A stretch of 64,000 bases of DNA, from contig CM027382.1 in assembly GCA_015680905.1 (NCBI GenBank), forward strand, positions 21,115,501-21,179,500, in the 5' to 3' direction. Within the stretch, counting starts at the first letter, position 1. Each line of letters begins with the position of its first letter. The notes under the pieces are model-generated. The model did not search any database, was not told where the DNA came from, and saw nothing but the letters and a program-made list of their open reading frames with translations. Below are positions 27,550 through 40,773 of the stretch, one piece after another. Made by a program: the position numbers and the translations under genes. The stretch comes from Coptis chinensis. Its lineage: Eukaryota; Streptophyta; Magnoliopsida; Ranunculales; Ranunculaceae.

Positions 27550-28749
27550 AAAAAAGTGGGTCTTTTAAAAGTCAGATTCGAGACTTCCTAGATTATTATG
27601 TTTATTATTTAATATTTTTTTACTTTTATAAGGAAAAACAATAAGCAATAAGGACATAATGCACCCCATAGAAACATGACTCAAAAATCGAGAAAACATG
27701 CAAGAGTGGAAGCGTGAATTATGTTAACCGTGGACTTAGGATCCGGTACTTACAGCCACACACTCCATAAGGAGGGGCCGGTTACCTTAATGGTGCACTC
27801 ACCAATATCTGGAAATGAAAGGAAATGCACCAAACACAAAAATTGAGTGGTTTATAGTCAAATACTCGAGACTTTATCTAAACATATGTATGAACATGCG
27901 GTTTATCATATATCGACAACCGAAATAGTTGTAGATCATTCCATAAATAAATATCACAAAAACATACCCAAAACATAAATCAAGCACCAAGATTTCCTAT
28001 GGAAGCAACCTAGTGAAATGAAAGTGAAAAGTCGGATAAACCTATAAGCGTAACCTAGCATGCACCTTCTTTTTCATCTTTGAGCGAGAGGGTGTCCTAG
28101 TGAATAAGTGTGGAAAAGTGAATGGTTGTGGAGAATATGGTGGATATGGATAAGTTGTAGAAGGAAAGCATGGAAAAATGAGGATGTGGGTTTAGCACAA
28201 AACTTCATTCATGGTGTAGGTAGTTGTCTCAATTCGAAAATGAAGGTGTCAAATGGTTTGTCTTACGAGTATTTGTTTTCTAGGAGGATTTAAAAATTAT
28301 GAAACAGGGAGAAACAAAAGGATCGAGTGCAAACTTCGAGATTCCTTTGAAAGGGTGGAAGGAGAGTCGAGGTGGATGTTGTGCAAAGTAGTTCTTGATA
28401 GGGTGACTCATCACTGCTCTAGAAAACTCATCCGAATTCCGTCATCTAGCTTGGTCATATCCACATTACTATGGTATTCCTCTATATCTTTGAAAGTCAT
28501 CTATCTCGTCCTCATCCATAATATGTGTATCGACTAGTGTAGGGATGAAAATGTTAGAATCTGAACTTTCAAAGGAAAGAAATTTGGGCATCGATTATCG
28601 GGGAGCGTGTTGTTGAAATAATCTCGGCGAAGCTCTCGATCATGCTAACCTCTCCATCCATAGGCGAATCGGGATGCTTGTGTCTTTGTTTTAAAACATT
28701 TACTTCATGAGAAAGATAGCCAAAAGACATGGACATCGAACCATCAGCG

Positions 28750-29050
28750 GCAATTTATGGCGCATTGGCGGTTGCCGGGAAAGGGCGCCCTAAGATGATC
28801 GGGACCAGTCGTTAGGGACTTTTGTATCGAGGATGGCCGAAATCGGTAGGATAGTAGAAATCTGAACCTTTACACACGTTTTCAACCACCCCCTTAGGAT
28901 GCTTAATAGACCGATCAACTAATTGCAGCGTCATTTTAGTGGGTTGCATCTCCTCTAGACCTATTTGTCTATACAAATAAAATGGGAGTAAGTTAACACT
29001 AGCCCCAGTCTAATACTTGGATCGTCGTATAGGAATCTCCTAAGATGCAT
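28750..29050 (-). mobile_element. Element A protease region
   Basis: The minus strand shows the sequence order of the Athila-type aspartic protease: LGASVNLLPFYLYRQIGL, then PTKMTLQLVDRSIKHPKG, then the GRPF-like end. The position downstream of gag is as expected. No RT follows in the next 1.5 kb. Broken. Confidence 0.65.
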
Positions 29051-30497
29051 TTATAGTAGGGCGACCGGGGTCCTTGTACTTAACAATTATGTTATGTTGG
29101 ATAGAGTTGGGAATTGTTACATTAAAAGCGTCTTTTGGTATATTGGTCTTACGCCTAGTAGTACACAACTCCTTAAGAAACTTAGCATGGTGTGGTAGCT
29201 TTTTAATAGCCCGAGGAAGGGAAGGTTTATAGTTAGATTCTTGAAAAGCGTCCCTATAATCTCCTCATAATTTGTATCCCTAGTTAACATGGCTAATTTT
29301 TGTGGAAGCGGTGGTTTCTCTCTATATTTAGCATATGTATCACCTAGATGTTTAACCTTGGCTTTTCTGTTTCTTAGGTTGTGTTATGCTGCGGTACCCT
29401 CTACGGTGGTAGGCTCTTGAGTTTCTATTTGGTATCTAGTAAAGTAGCATGTGTAGGGACTCTTGATGGGGTAACTATAGGCATAGTTACTTTGTTATCA
29501 ACCACTCTGCGAGCGGAGAGTGGTGATGGCATTAGCTTCACCTACATTTTCATTTTCATTACTAGTATTACGGTTACCTTAAAAAATTTGTTTGTTGTTT
29601 TAGGATTAGGTATCGCGTGACCTGGAAACAAACCTTTGGGTTGGGCTTTATCTTGGGCCAAGCTGTTGGCTTAAATTATTAGCGGATTGTAGATTTGTTG
29701 GTTAGATTGAGCCATGGTTTGGAAAAAGTTGTTGGCTCACTTGTATGAAGGTGTCAAGGCGATCGGTTGGGTGGGTGTAGTGGTCACGGGTGGTGTGACT
29801 GGAACTATCTCGCGTTGATTATTTATGGGAGTTGTGATAGTTATTATTTACGGAGCGATACCTCTATTAGCATTATAATTATTATAACTACCTTGACCTT
29901 GTGCTTGACTTTGTCGAGGTTGCTTAGTTGTTATAATTATTATAATTACCACGACCGATCGTCCTTGTCGTGGTGGAGCTTGGTTATAAGCGTGCGTTGG
30001 CTAACATATTGATTATTGTACCACGGAGGTGTGACTTGTTGGTTATTTCTCCAACCCGAAGTTGGGATTTTGTCTCAAGGGGCATTAGGTTCACTATTAA
30101 TGGAACAAGCATGTTCATAGGCTATAGGACGATTGAAAGTCGGGATGCTCGGGACTCAGCCGAGAAACTACATGGATTGGAATTTACATTCATGGCCGGG
30201 GGATAGACTTTTGTTGTCGAGAAATGGCCTCTACCCTTTTAGTGGGTGATTCGATTAGAGTTTTAAGCTTGGGATCGTGTTTCATCTCAAACATACCGTG
30301 ACCTTAAGCTGAATTAGAAGAACTAGCGGGTGGTGGATATCGTCACTACCCCGGTTGTTATTTAAGCTTAGTTTGATCCTCTAAAATTTATAAGCCTCGG
30401 GGCTCCTTTACTTAGAAAACTACCCCATTCATTATGTCGAGGACTTCTTTATGATGGTGTAGAAGTCCTTTTGAAAAAGGCACGAACTAACGTGTCT

Positions 30498-30850
30498 TTA
30501 AGCTAGGTTATGATGTGGACACTCTATAAGGAGATCGGTGAAGCGATTCCAAGCCTCTGAAAATGATTCATGAGGATTTTGTCGAAAGAAATAAATCTTG
30601 GAAAGCATCTCATCCGTCTTTAGGGGTGGGTAAAATGTTCCATAAAATTGGTGAACAAGTTTAGCCCACGAGTCCCGAGAATTAGAATTAGGCAGGCAGT
30701 TAACCCAAGGCGCCTTATCGGCTAAAGTGAAAGGAAATACCACGAGTTTAATTTGTTCGGCACTCAGTAGGATGGTGGAATGTTGTAAGAACTTGTTCAA
30801 TCCCTACGCGTAATGGCGATAAGGTTTTCATGGTCTAAACCATGGAAAGC
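30498..30850 (-). mobile_element. Element A gag region
   Basis: The reading contains SWAKLVHQFYGTFYPPLKT and EAWNRFTDLLIECPHHNL, the retrotransposon gag (PF03732-type) motif typical of Athila/Tat gypsy elements, in which a W..L...F...FYPP block is followed by ESF.EAW.RF..LL..CPHH. It lies about 0.8 kb downstream of the 5' LTR. Broken. Confidence 0.8.
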
Positions 30851-31647
30851 GGGTAACAAATTAAAATATTTGGGAGGATTTGGAAATCCCCTTTGGGTCT
30901 ACTGAAAGCGATGCAAGATTTGGGGCTATCGCTCAAGGCTTTATAAAAGTCGAGAGAGGAGTCTCTGCCGTCGGGCATTGTGTCGGGGTAGAGTATGTGG
31001 AATAGTAGCTAGAGGTGCAATGAGTGGTATACTAGATAGGCGTGCTTGTTGGCGTTGCCGTGTAATTCGTTAGGTGTTTTTGTTCGACCCGGATCTTAAT
31101 CTCCTACAAGGTTAAGACCAAACTTAACTAAACCGACAACCTCGAACAATCATGATATTCTAGTATAAACCTCTAACGAGAAGATGTGAGGTGTGGAAGA
31201 AAGGAATACGATTGCATCCTTGCTTCGGCTTATGAATAAGCGTCTTGTCTGGCGTGTTTAGTATATATAACAAGTTAGAACACTGAAAAACTTGAAAAAT
31301 CGAAGTTGAAACAAACTGTGGAAATTAGAACAAAAAAAATCAGCTGAGGCGGGTCGCTCACTTTGAAGCGCAGAGTCGCTCGGTGTAAACTTCGATTCAG
31401 ATTTTTTGAACGTTCGGTTTTCGGTTTGAAGCGCTTTCGGGGGCTCAGGGAGCTCGGCGTGTGAAGCTGAATGTCAGCTCCTTTAGGCGCAAGCAGCTCC
31501 GTGTATTTTTCGAGGAACTTTCAATTCTTTGAAGCGGATGACCACGGTTAGAATCAAACAAGGGTGGGTGGGTGAAATGGGACTTTAAGAAGAGTACTTA
31601 TACTACGAAAACAATGCGAAAGTGAAACTAAGATGGCGGTGGCCATT

Positions 31648-33137
31648 TGATAAGCGTAAAAGAATAGTTTTACCAATGACTAAAGCGCGAGAACTCTAAG
31701 CGCTAGTAAAACTAGAACTTTTTTCGTGCCTAAATTATCAAAGATTTCTACTCTCAATCTTATTGAGATATAGTAAAGTAGATGATTAGTTCCACTCCTA
31801 GTTCTTTCACATAGTAATGTTCTCTAAGTATAAATAATCTTAACTAAAGTCTAATGAGATTTTCTGAATTATAAACTTCGATGCAACTACCCATGATATC
31901 GACTAATTAACTTCTGAATCTTTGCGTTGATTCTATGATAAGGAATTAGGGGGATTGATTCTACCTTAATTGACTTAACTTACTAACGACGAATCATCGT
32001 AATCCGAATTGAGCTACTACAGAACAATTGGTTCTTCCTAATCCCTAATTACACATGGCACTTCTACCAATTCATAACTAGTATGTGAGCGATTAAACCC
32101 GTTATCATGGTGAATTAATCGTTTCTAGAGTAGAATAGAAATTATGGCGACTCTACGATAACTGAATCAAGCTTTCATCAAGGCTTCTCAACCCCTCTAA
32201 TGGAGGTTTAGGCGAGAATCATTCATAAATCATTTCCATATGAATCTAAACTAAACATAATATCAAGATTCCAACTTTACTAATTTAACAAACAATAATT
32301 GAAATCTAATTAATAATTAAATAATGATATCAATGAGAATTTAAACTAGATCTATAAATGTAATGAAACGAATTTAATAATAATAAACTATTTTTATTAA
32401 TCTAATCGATGAATAACAATGATTTAAGAGTTTAATTTAAAACAAAATTGAATTGAAACTAAACTTAATTAAAACCATTAAAACTAGATCTAGAATTATC
32501 TATAGTTTAGGTCCTAATTAGCTACTTTCTATCCTAAGCTCCTAGATACAAGGAACTAGTTTTCTAAATAAAACTAGATTACTTAAGAACTAAGCTTTTC
32601 TTTGTTTTATATGTTTCAGATCAAAATCGTGCATGGGCTTGGAGCCATGTTTTGGGCGAAGAATCGGGCCCAAAACCCAGTCTTCGATCAAAAAGGCCTC
32701 TTTTGGAGTTGGCTTTGACAAACTTTTCGTCCATTTTACTCCTCTGATTGGATCAAGGCTTAGACCATTGGAAAGCTCTTTCGAGGCGGTCGTTTTGACA
32801 TAAGGTAGGCCCAATTCGAGGTTTGAGTCCAAAGATATGGTCTTGGGAAGTTCTAGCGACTTTGTGCCTTGTTTACGCCGCGTGGACTTTGACTTTTCAT
32901 CTTTTGGCCCGGGCTTTCTGAGGCTTTTCTTCTTGAAAATTGGCCTTTAATCACGAAACTCCTTAACCGACCTTTGCTCCTTTATCGCTAAAGTGGCACA
33001 TTTCTGCACATAATGGACTTTGAAGCTTTGAAATGCATAAAACACGTGTCGGTATTAACTCTTACTTATTATTCACATAATTGGTCTACAAATACGATTG
33101 TTAAAGGGGTTAAAACTACAGTTTTGGGCTCTTATCA
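31648..33137 (-). repeat. Element A, 5' LTR (right copy)
   Basis: 1490 bp, starts tgataagc and ends gctcttatca on the plus strand, matching the left copy end to end. The minus strand leader directly beyond 31648 starts aaatggccaccgccat; the tgg is where a primer binding site is expected, but I cannot assign the tRNA. Confidence 0.88.
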
Positions 33138-34273
33138 CTATGCTATATTGCTATTGCTTTACAATAGATCGTCTCGCCACATTACATGGACGGATAATGT
33201 TCATGGCTTTATTAGCACACTTTCTTTACATTTTCATTTCTTTGTTTTGATAAATGAAATTATTTGTACAATATGGGAGTTGGTTGGGGTTGGATTCTTT
33301 GTGATTGTGGCGTCTGATTTTTTAGAAGTTGATTCATACAATATTAGTTTCAGTTGCATGTTTAATAACTTTATCATTTGTTTGTTAAAAGCCCGCGATT
33401 ACATCACAAATACACCAAACATTTGTTCCATATATCCTCAGACACACACACAAATACACCACATAAGAATTTCGACATCGTTTACATTTGATTCTGAGTT
33501 TTTCTTGCATTGTTGTGAAGTTTCCAGTAATATCATCATTAGGATTCTTCGTTAGGAAGCTGTTAAAGCTTCCCTATATGCAACTGAACTTATCAGTTGT
33601 TCAATAGGAGAATAATTTCCATGGATTATAGCAAGGTATAAAGATGGGATACAAAACAATGGATGTAGTCTTGAGACTAAATAAAGAAATTCAAGTTGTC
33701 AAGCATAAGACAAATCTACTTTAGGTAATTAGGTCTGCTATCACGTAGCATATAGGGTATGTGGAAGAATCAAGATCAAGCTATGAAGGGACTCAAACAA
33801 CAACTTGCGGGTTTACTAGCTTTTCTAAAGGTCCCATCAAGGTGCGGCGTTGAACCATGACTTATTATTAATTTGGAATATTTCTTTTATTGTAAAACCT
33901 TTTGTTTTGCAGCGGTGCAAGTGTTTCCATTATGTAAGGCTTTAGATATAAACTTCACAATCTATTACTATCATTTCAAAATACTTCTAATGTAGATGTT
34001 GAGAAGAAAGTGGAATTTGAAGGGCCAAAGATGGAGGAATTGGCGAGTCGAAGGAAGGGGTGGAAGTGCGAGTTATTGATGTCGATCTGCGGAGGTTATT
34101 GAACCCGTTGAAGAAGTTGTTTTAGGTGATTGAAGAGGTGGTTCACCAAGTGACCATAATTAGTATGTATACAATTCATCTTCTATAAATTCTATTCTAT
34201 TATTTGAACTACTATTAAGTTGTTTCGATTGCATTGTTTTGATCTCGGTGTTTGTTCCTTGGTAGTGGTATGG
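33138..34273. other. Host sequence between elements A and B
   Basis: Begins with the right ctatg target copy of A, so it continues the host sequence that precedes 20239. AT-rich up to about 33950. Around 33985-34150 a purine-rich stretch reads, in shifting frames, acidic valine/glutamate-rich peptides (for example EVIEPVEEVV), which might be a remnant exon, but no family is evident. The T-rich ORF 33013-33555 crosses the LTR edge and is not a gene. Confidence 0.45.
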
Positions 34274-36158
34274 TGATAAGTATTTTTTTGAGCGTTTATT
34301 GGTTTCGGTTACTTATTTTCTTAAGTCGAGGTCGAGTCAAAGTCCGAAGTCAAAGACCCAAGTCAAAGTCAAATTCCAAGCGTCCAGGTATAGTAAATGC
34401 GTTTTAGTCAAGTTACCTTACTCCGTGGGTTTGGTAGGATAGGTCGAGTAAGGGATCGTCAAACCTTAGGGCTCGGATAGGTTCTGGCTGGAATTACAAC
34501 TTTTAGTGAGTAGGATTTTTAGGTTTCTTTTTAGTTGGTTTTAATTAAATTAGCGATAATGCAAATAATGTAAATTACTCACGGCGATTATATGTAGGTA
34601 AACAAAATGAGAAGCGAGGGAGAGAGTTAATCATGCTCATGCAAGAATCATTTTTAACGGTTTATATTACCAAATCACTACACATCTCGCCGTCTTGTTT
34701 TAGGAGGCGGCGTCAAGTATTGATCCCTAAGCATGCCCACATCTCTAGGTGCATTTCACTAGCATAAGGAGTTTCAATAATACCTCATCTACGGTATATT
34801 ATTTCAGCTCTCGGCTCGATTCACATCAATTTGACCCGAATTGGAGGTTTGTCGACACTAGAGATTCGTAGCGAGACATTTTAGGTGAAGCTGTCTGGAG
34901 CATCGGTGATCCAACTTTTATGCATCTCGATCATTTTGGGACGGATGTCAATTCTATGCCTAATTCTAAGTAGTGATTCTAGAATATTAGCGAGTCAATC
35001 GGTTTTTACACGGCGCATAATAAGTAAATAAATGCTCATGGTCATAGAAGGAATAATAAAACTTGCGGTATACATTAAGTAAATAAAAATGCAGGGACAA
35101 AAATTAAACTAGAAAAGAAATGATTTGTTATTAAGGGTAAAATAACTACGATATTTAAAATTTCTTTGGAATGGAAATGGCGAGAATGTAAATCTTGAAG
35201 AAGAAAAATCTAACTAAGCGGAAGCTAAAGCATTAATATCTTTGAAGGGGTAATAATGAAGGCGACCCCCTCATATATATAGGCTGATCGTCTGGGAATG
35301 CTATCCGTGAATGTTTTAGATTTTGGCTTTATGCTAATTGAATGGTTGAAACAAAATTTTGTTTTAAGTTTTGTTTTAATTTTTGTCTTTTTGCTTTGAT
35401 TTAAGGTTTTGTTTTAGCTTCATTTCAATTCAAACCACTGGTTTGAATTAGTGCGATAATCTTCTCTCTTGCGAGGTGGTACCAATTTGAAACCATTCTT
35501 TGCCACACCTTTATCTTTGACTTCGTCATGCCTTACGGGCTTGAGTAAGGTCCACCTTTAGTGTGTCCGATTGGTGCGCGATTTTTGGCGTTTTACGACT
35601 TTTTGTCCTTCTTTGAGTTAAATTAAGCCGAATTCGCTTTATGGCGACTTCACTAGCTTGGCGTCGGCATCTAGATTTATCGATTTGAGCTTTGAAGTTT
35701 CTTTGCTTCTTTATATGTGGACCATTCTGCCTTGGTTTTGTTCTTTTGGAAACTTGGCTCTAGTCGGGCTTTGTTGGGCTTCCGCGGGGTTGAGTGGGAA
35801 ACTCAAATATTCGTATTCTGTACTTGGCGGCTTCACTAGCTAACGATCGGCATCTAGATTTATTCGATTTGAGCGGAAGTTTCTTTGCTTCTTTATATGT
35901 GGACATTCTCTCCTTTGGTTTTGTTCTTTTGGAAACTTGGCTCTCTAGTCGGGCTTTGTTGGGCTTCCGCGGGGGTTGAGTGGGAAACTCAAATATTCCG
36001 TATTCTTGTGCCGATGCATGTTTTATCACTATATTTATTTTAATTGTGGAATCCGCAAAAGTACGAAAATATAATTATTACATGATTATTAAAACACATG
36101 TCGACCAAAATGCTATGTCTACCTCGGGGTTTAATATTACAGTTTTGGGTGCTTATCA
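34274..36158 (-). repeat. Element B, 3' LTR (left copy) with internal duplication
   Basis: 1885 bp, from tgataagt to gtgcttatca. It is longer than its partner (50487-52187, 1701 bp) almost exactly by one extra copy of a 183-bp unit (35642-36008). The purine tract ttgggggtggtg (minus strand) follows inside. Confidence 0.85.
35642..36008. repeat. 183-bp tandem duplication inside the left LTR of B
   Basis: Copy 1 is 35642-35824 and copy 2 is 35825-36008. Both run from tggcg(a/g)cttcactagc through gcatctagattta, ctttgcttctttatatgtgg and gggctttgttgggcttccgcggg to actcaaatatt. The right LTR has this unit once (about 51847-52030). On the minus strand the unit includes ccacatataaag, a TATA-like word. 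Confidence 0.88.
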
Positions 36159-39100
36159 CACCACCCCCAAACGACACTTTGCTTGTCCTCAAGCAAAGAA
36201 GATTGTGATAAAGCGATAAGTGGTCAAAAATGTGTTGTCCTAAGCTAAATCTCATTTCGCGAGTGCGGTTGCATTGACCGTATGCAACAAGGCCTTGAAC
36301 CACTAGGAATTCCCTAGTGGGCCGAGTTATAACCTCGTGAGAGTTTTCGAGAGAAGATACTCACAAACTTCATTTATACTACTGGCGACTTCGGTAACAA
36401 AGGCTTGTTTCCTTAATTAATCTCGGTATCTAGACATCTCTGCTAGCGAGGGAAACAAGGATTTTATTCTTTGAAATTCAAGTTAATATACATACAATAA
36501 TTGAAACATCTACGTATGAGCATGCATGCGGTAATCTAATAATGAAATGTCTGGCGAGGGCGTTTCTGGATCCTTTGGATAAGCGTCCTTAATTAGGTTC
36601 TCCGCGGTATGTGTTGGAACCACAATTTCTCTCTTATTTTTCCACTCAAGCTTTGCTATCTCGATTAATGCGGTGGGCTGCGTTTCCTCATACTCGATAG
36701 CGGTTAGAGGGCGAATTAGAAGTCACAACTACTACTTATTATCACACTATCCTATTCCTAATTGAGCTAGAGGTCTTTATTAGGTGTTATGGGGCTTAGG
36801 TGGTAGTGTAGAAGAAAATGGAATGGAAAGTTCAAAAATGATAAGTATGAGAGAATAAGGTCTTGAGATATTTATACTAGAGAATCCTTAATTTTCTTTC
36901 CTGCTTCTAACATGGGTTTCCATACTTGGATTTTTCAAGCTTTTGTATTCCCTTTTGATTTGATTTTTTTTTGGGGGAATTCTAACCTTGACATTTCTTT
37001 TGATTTTTGTAACATATTTCTATTTTTTTTTTTTTTCTTACGAAGCAGTGGCTGATTTTTGATTTGTGACAAGTTTTTCTCTTCATTTTTACGCACTTCA
37101 TCCTATTTCTCATACTCATCATCTAGGTAGGCTTATTTATTTGTGGTTACTAGATGGGTAATGATTTTTGGTGAAGTAGAAAGGATTAATGAAAGGTTGA
37201 TTAGGGCGACTAGTGGGTTTTTTTTTCACAGGTGTGAATTTTTGGCTATATCGATCCAAAGAAGGCCTAAATTCTAGCGCCTAGGATTTGGGTAGTGATC
37301 AAGTAAGTAGGCGTGTGAACTTCTCTATTAGGAAGAACTACTCCTCGTGTCATTACTCATATATCATACATTTTGAGGCTTTTGGTTAGATTCTTATAGG
37401 GATATGGAAACTAAGTTGTCTAAGCGTGGGTCCCGAAACTTCTTGTTGTGTACATTTAATGATAGTCGGTGCATGAATGCTCATGAAAAGATGTAAAACT
37501 ATTGCATACATATTAAATTAAGTTTCTAAGAACAAGTCCTAATTTTGATGCTAGGGTGAGATTTCTAAATATTTTTTCATCATAGAAAGAAAGCGAGAAT
37601 TTGTCACTAAATCGTTTATTTAGACATTAAGTAAAACTATATACAACTATGCATGCCTAATTTTTGCAAAAGGTTCTCACCACCCCCCAAACGGTCGGAC
37701 CTTTGTGTCCTCAAAGTGTTAAGAGGAAGAAAGAGTATACGAGAGGCTTTGAGCAAAATAAAGTGACATCTTCCCCAGAAATTTATTGTAACACACTATA
37801 TATTATACATCATAAAAGTAGAAGCACCTTTGTTAGAGTAGCACTTTGTTAGGTTATTTATTTATTTCACATCAAAGCGTAAAACAAATATGTACATGCA
37901 TCGACTCACATTGCCCATCCTTGGGCGGGGGATAGTCCCTCCTTGCCTCGTCCCTGTAGAAATGCCATTCCTTTGCATCCGCCAATCTATCATAGCTTTC
38001 GGACTTCCTCCACTTCCTCTTCTTTGCATTGTCTAGATGAGCTATCATTTTATCATCGTTAGGGAAAAGAGCGAACTTTCTTAAGATACCTTGCAGGGGC
38101 GTGTCCATGTCGAAATCATAAAAGAGCGAATTATCTTGTTTGTTGGACACATAGAATCGACCTTTACCCGATCTGAAGGTGGCTGCAAACTTCGAGGGAA
38201 ATGCGTCCTCACTATCACGCATCTATAAGCTGGCGGGGTGATATAGTTGTTGCGAAAAGGCCGAGCCTTCTTAAGATTCTCAATTACTAGTTACGTAATG
38301 TCGAAGGTGGTATGTTCTTTGGGCCGATGCATGGAATGTCTTACATGCTGATTTTGATGCGGTGGAAAAATGCAATCCCCATGATGTTGAAGAATAAATA
38401 ACATGGCGGTTCAACATTCATGGTCATCTTGGCTAGTGGAATAGTGAATCCGGCCATCGGCCCCAACCGACCGCGTTCTTTGGCGTGGGCAAGGCCATCG
38501 CCATCTTGGGCGACAAAATCTTCCCTAGAATAGTCATTAAGGTCATTCTCTATCATGTATTGAATGGGGAGATCTGGCTGAAGAGGAGGAAGGTCTAGAG
38601 CCATAGCCCTTTGTTGGCTCATAAAAAGCGTGTCGGGTGTTACCAATCGTGAGTGTAAAAACCATTCAAAAGGAAACCACGGACCGGTGGTAGATCTTCC
38701 ATGTTATCATAAAATAAGTTGCCAAACTTGGGGGTATATGCGCTCGGGTGTAGAATGAAGAGTTCAACCAACTTGAGTGATGTAGTCTCACGAAAAGATG
38801 TCCATATCTTGGGAGAATTCAGCAATGAATGGAAAGATTGTTACGGAATCATCTTTGGAGCTTCCATTGTGTGAAAAAAATGTGACTGTTTAGACAAGGA
38901 TAAACAAATATTAGAGTATGATGAGAATAATTAAGTAAAAACAAATTACCATATGAAAATTAAAAACTAAAAAGAAAATGATAAATAATATAAAATTGCA
39001 AAATTTAAATGGTTTCATTGGCCCAAGTAGCTTGGCGAGGATCCTTTTGTGGGAGGGATCCGTTTATAAGATTTTCTATGCCGTCAATCCGTTGCAATGA

Positions 39101-40309
39101 CACATTTGCAACATTTTGTTTTAAATGCGGTAAATCTGGCGTGGTTCTCCATTATGAGAGTGTGATTTGCCAAAAATTGGTTGTGGTATGCAAAATTGTG
39201 CTTGTTCCTCTTCGTTTATTGTCATGAGTCACGAAATTCAAGAAATTTGGTGATAATAATGTTACGGCGTTTGAATAATGTCATCGAGTCCTTGTTGAAT
39301 TAAAGCGAAGCCCTTCCATGGGATTAAATCGTTGCATAATGCATTTTCAGTAAAGATGTTGTCGGTGGAACAATCTTCGTTGGTTCTGTACCGACATGGT
39401 TCTTCTAGCGTCGGGGTTCGAGAATCCGTTCCTACATCTTGAGTGAATGGTAAGAATGTTAGGCTGTTGAAGAGGTGTATGAGGAGAAGTACTAGAAAAA
39501 CCCCAATGTATCATGATAAGTGTCACAATGGTTGGTAAAGGGGCTGCCTTTTTTCACGCGCGTCGATCGCATTCGAGAGAAATTTAATAATGCAAAAATC
39601 ATTGCGGTTACTCTGCAAAACCCAAAGTAAATGGAGGAGGGTTTGGTTTGCCCGGAAGTCTTAGGCGTGCCTAGGACATTATGAGCTACCCATTGGATCC
39701 ACAGATAATTGGTTCTTTTGTAAAGATCTTTGATAAACAATACGGTTTTCGGTTGTATTAGCCGTGAAGGATAGTTGCAAACATCGGATGCGGATATTAT
39801 CGAAAGGTGAATCTGAAGGTGTACTCCTTGGTTTGTAATAGGAATTTGAAGTACCTCGAGAGATGATTTCCATAGTCAATTCATGTTCAGCATCCGTTAG
39901 CACGGACAAAAGAATTGTCCGTTTTGGAAATAACGCTTTTATAAAATAACAAGACCAATTCTACGGAATAAAATGCTTGCTTATGGTGTAAAGAGGGTAC
40001 CATCCTCGGCGTAATATTTGAGTGTCAAAAAGGGATGAAAAAGACCATTTTGGAAATTTTCCATAAAATTTTGCTTTCGGACCGCGAAACCAGTGAGGGC
40101 CATTAAAGATGGAGTGGTGAAAAAATTATTTTGGAAAAAGGGAAGTTAAATTTTTTGAGGTGTCTATCCTTGTTATAAATAGGCACCCATCGAAAATGTA
40201 AAAGATCGTTTGAGGTGTCCGCGGGGGTAGTTAGACCACGTGTATCTTCTAAGATATGCACAAAAGTGGATGTAGTGTGGATGAAGAATGGGGCATGTGA
40301 CAAGGAGTG

Positions 40310-40310
<1 letters not shown>

Positions 40311-40341
<31 letters not shown>
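40311..40341. repeat. T-run in element B
   Basis: 31 consecutive T residues. Confidence 0.95.
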
Positions 40342-40345
<4 letters not shown>

Positions 40346-40709
40346 AAGCGTAAGTAGAAGGACAAAGGAAAATGTAGATATATCGATTACAATAAGATGT
40401 AAGAGCATTACAGCGGTATGGAAACACAACATAATGATCACGATGACTTAAATACAAACCTAAATGTTAGATAGAACTATATGCCACATGAACAACATGA
40501 CTATAATAAAACAACCGAGCATGAAGACTTGAGTAGCATATTCAATCTGCTGCTTTGCTCAAACTTTTCTAGTGCATCCATGAATCTTGAGCTTGGAGTG
40601 ATCTAAAAGCGGTTTTAGAATAAGAAGTGTAGAGAGGGAAGAATATGAAATGAGTGAATATGGAGGAAGAGTTGAACTTATTTATAGAAAGAAAATTTCC
40701 GTTTTTTTC

Positions 40710-40773
40710 GACCGTTTTTAGATGTGGTTCATGACCGTTTTGACCGTTTTTAGATGTGGTTCATGACCGTTTT
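40710..40773. repeat. 32-bp tandem repeat, two copies, in element B
   Basis: Two identical units (40710-40741, 40742-40773), each made of gaccgttttt, agatgtggttcat and gaccgtttt, followed by a partial third (cgaccgttttta). Confidence 0.9.

Larger units (their letters stand above)
20239..33137 (-). mobile_element. Gypsy element A (Athila-like), TSD ctatg, apparently without RT and integrase
   Basis: A 12.9-kb element with two LTRs (20239-21707 and 31648-33137). It is flanked by perfect 5-bp ctatg copies at 20234-20238 and 33138-33142, so this is one clean insertion. The minus-strand orientation follows from gag near the right LTR and a purine-rich tract (gtttggggtggt on the minus strand) next to the left LTR. 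gag, protease and an extra 3' ORF region can be recognised; I find no RT, RNase H or integrase motif between them. It resembles element B in its protein remains and 3' internal region. It is broken many times over. The LTRs remain alike along their full length but with many small differences, so it is not recent at face value. Confidence 0.88.

Noticed and set aside
29381-30206. Series of plus-strand ORFs in element A
   Set aside because: Opposite-strand shadows of the gag-protease region.
33013-33555. Plus-strand ORF of 180 residues
   Set aside because: It crosses from the right LTR of element A into host sequence and has AT-rich, chance-like composition.
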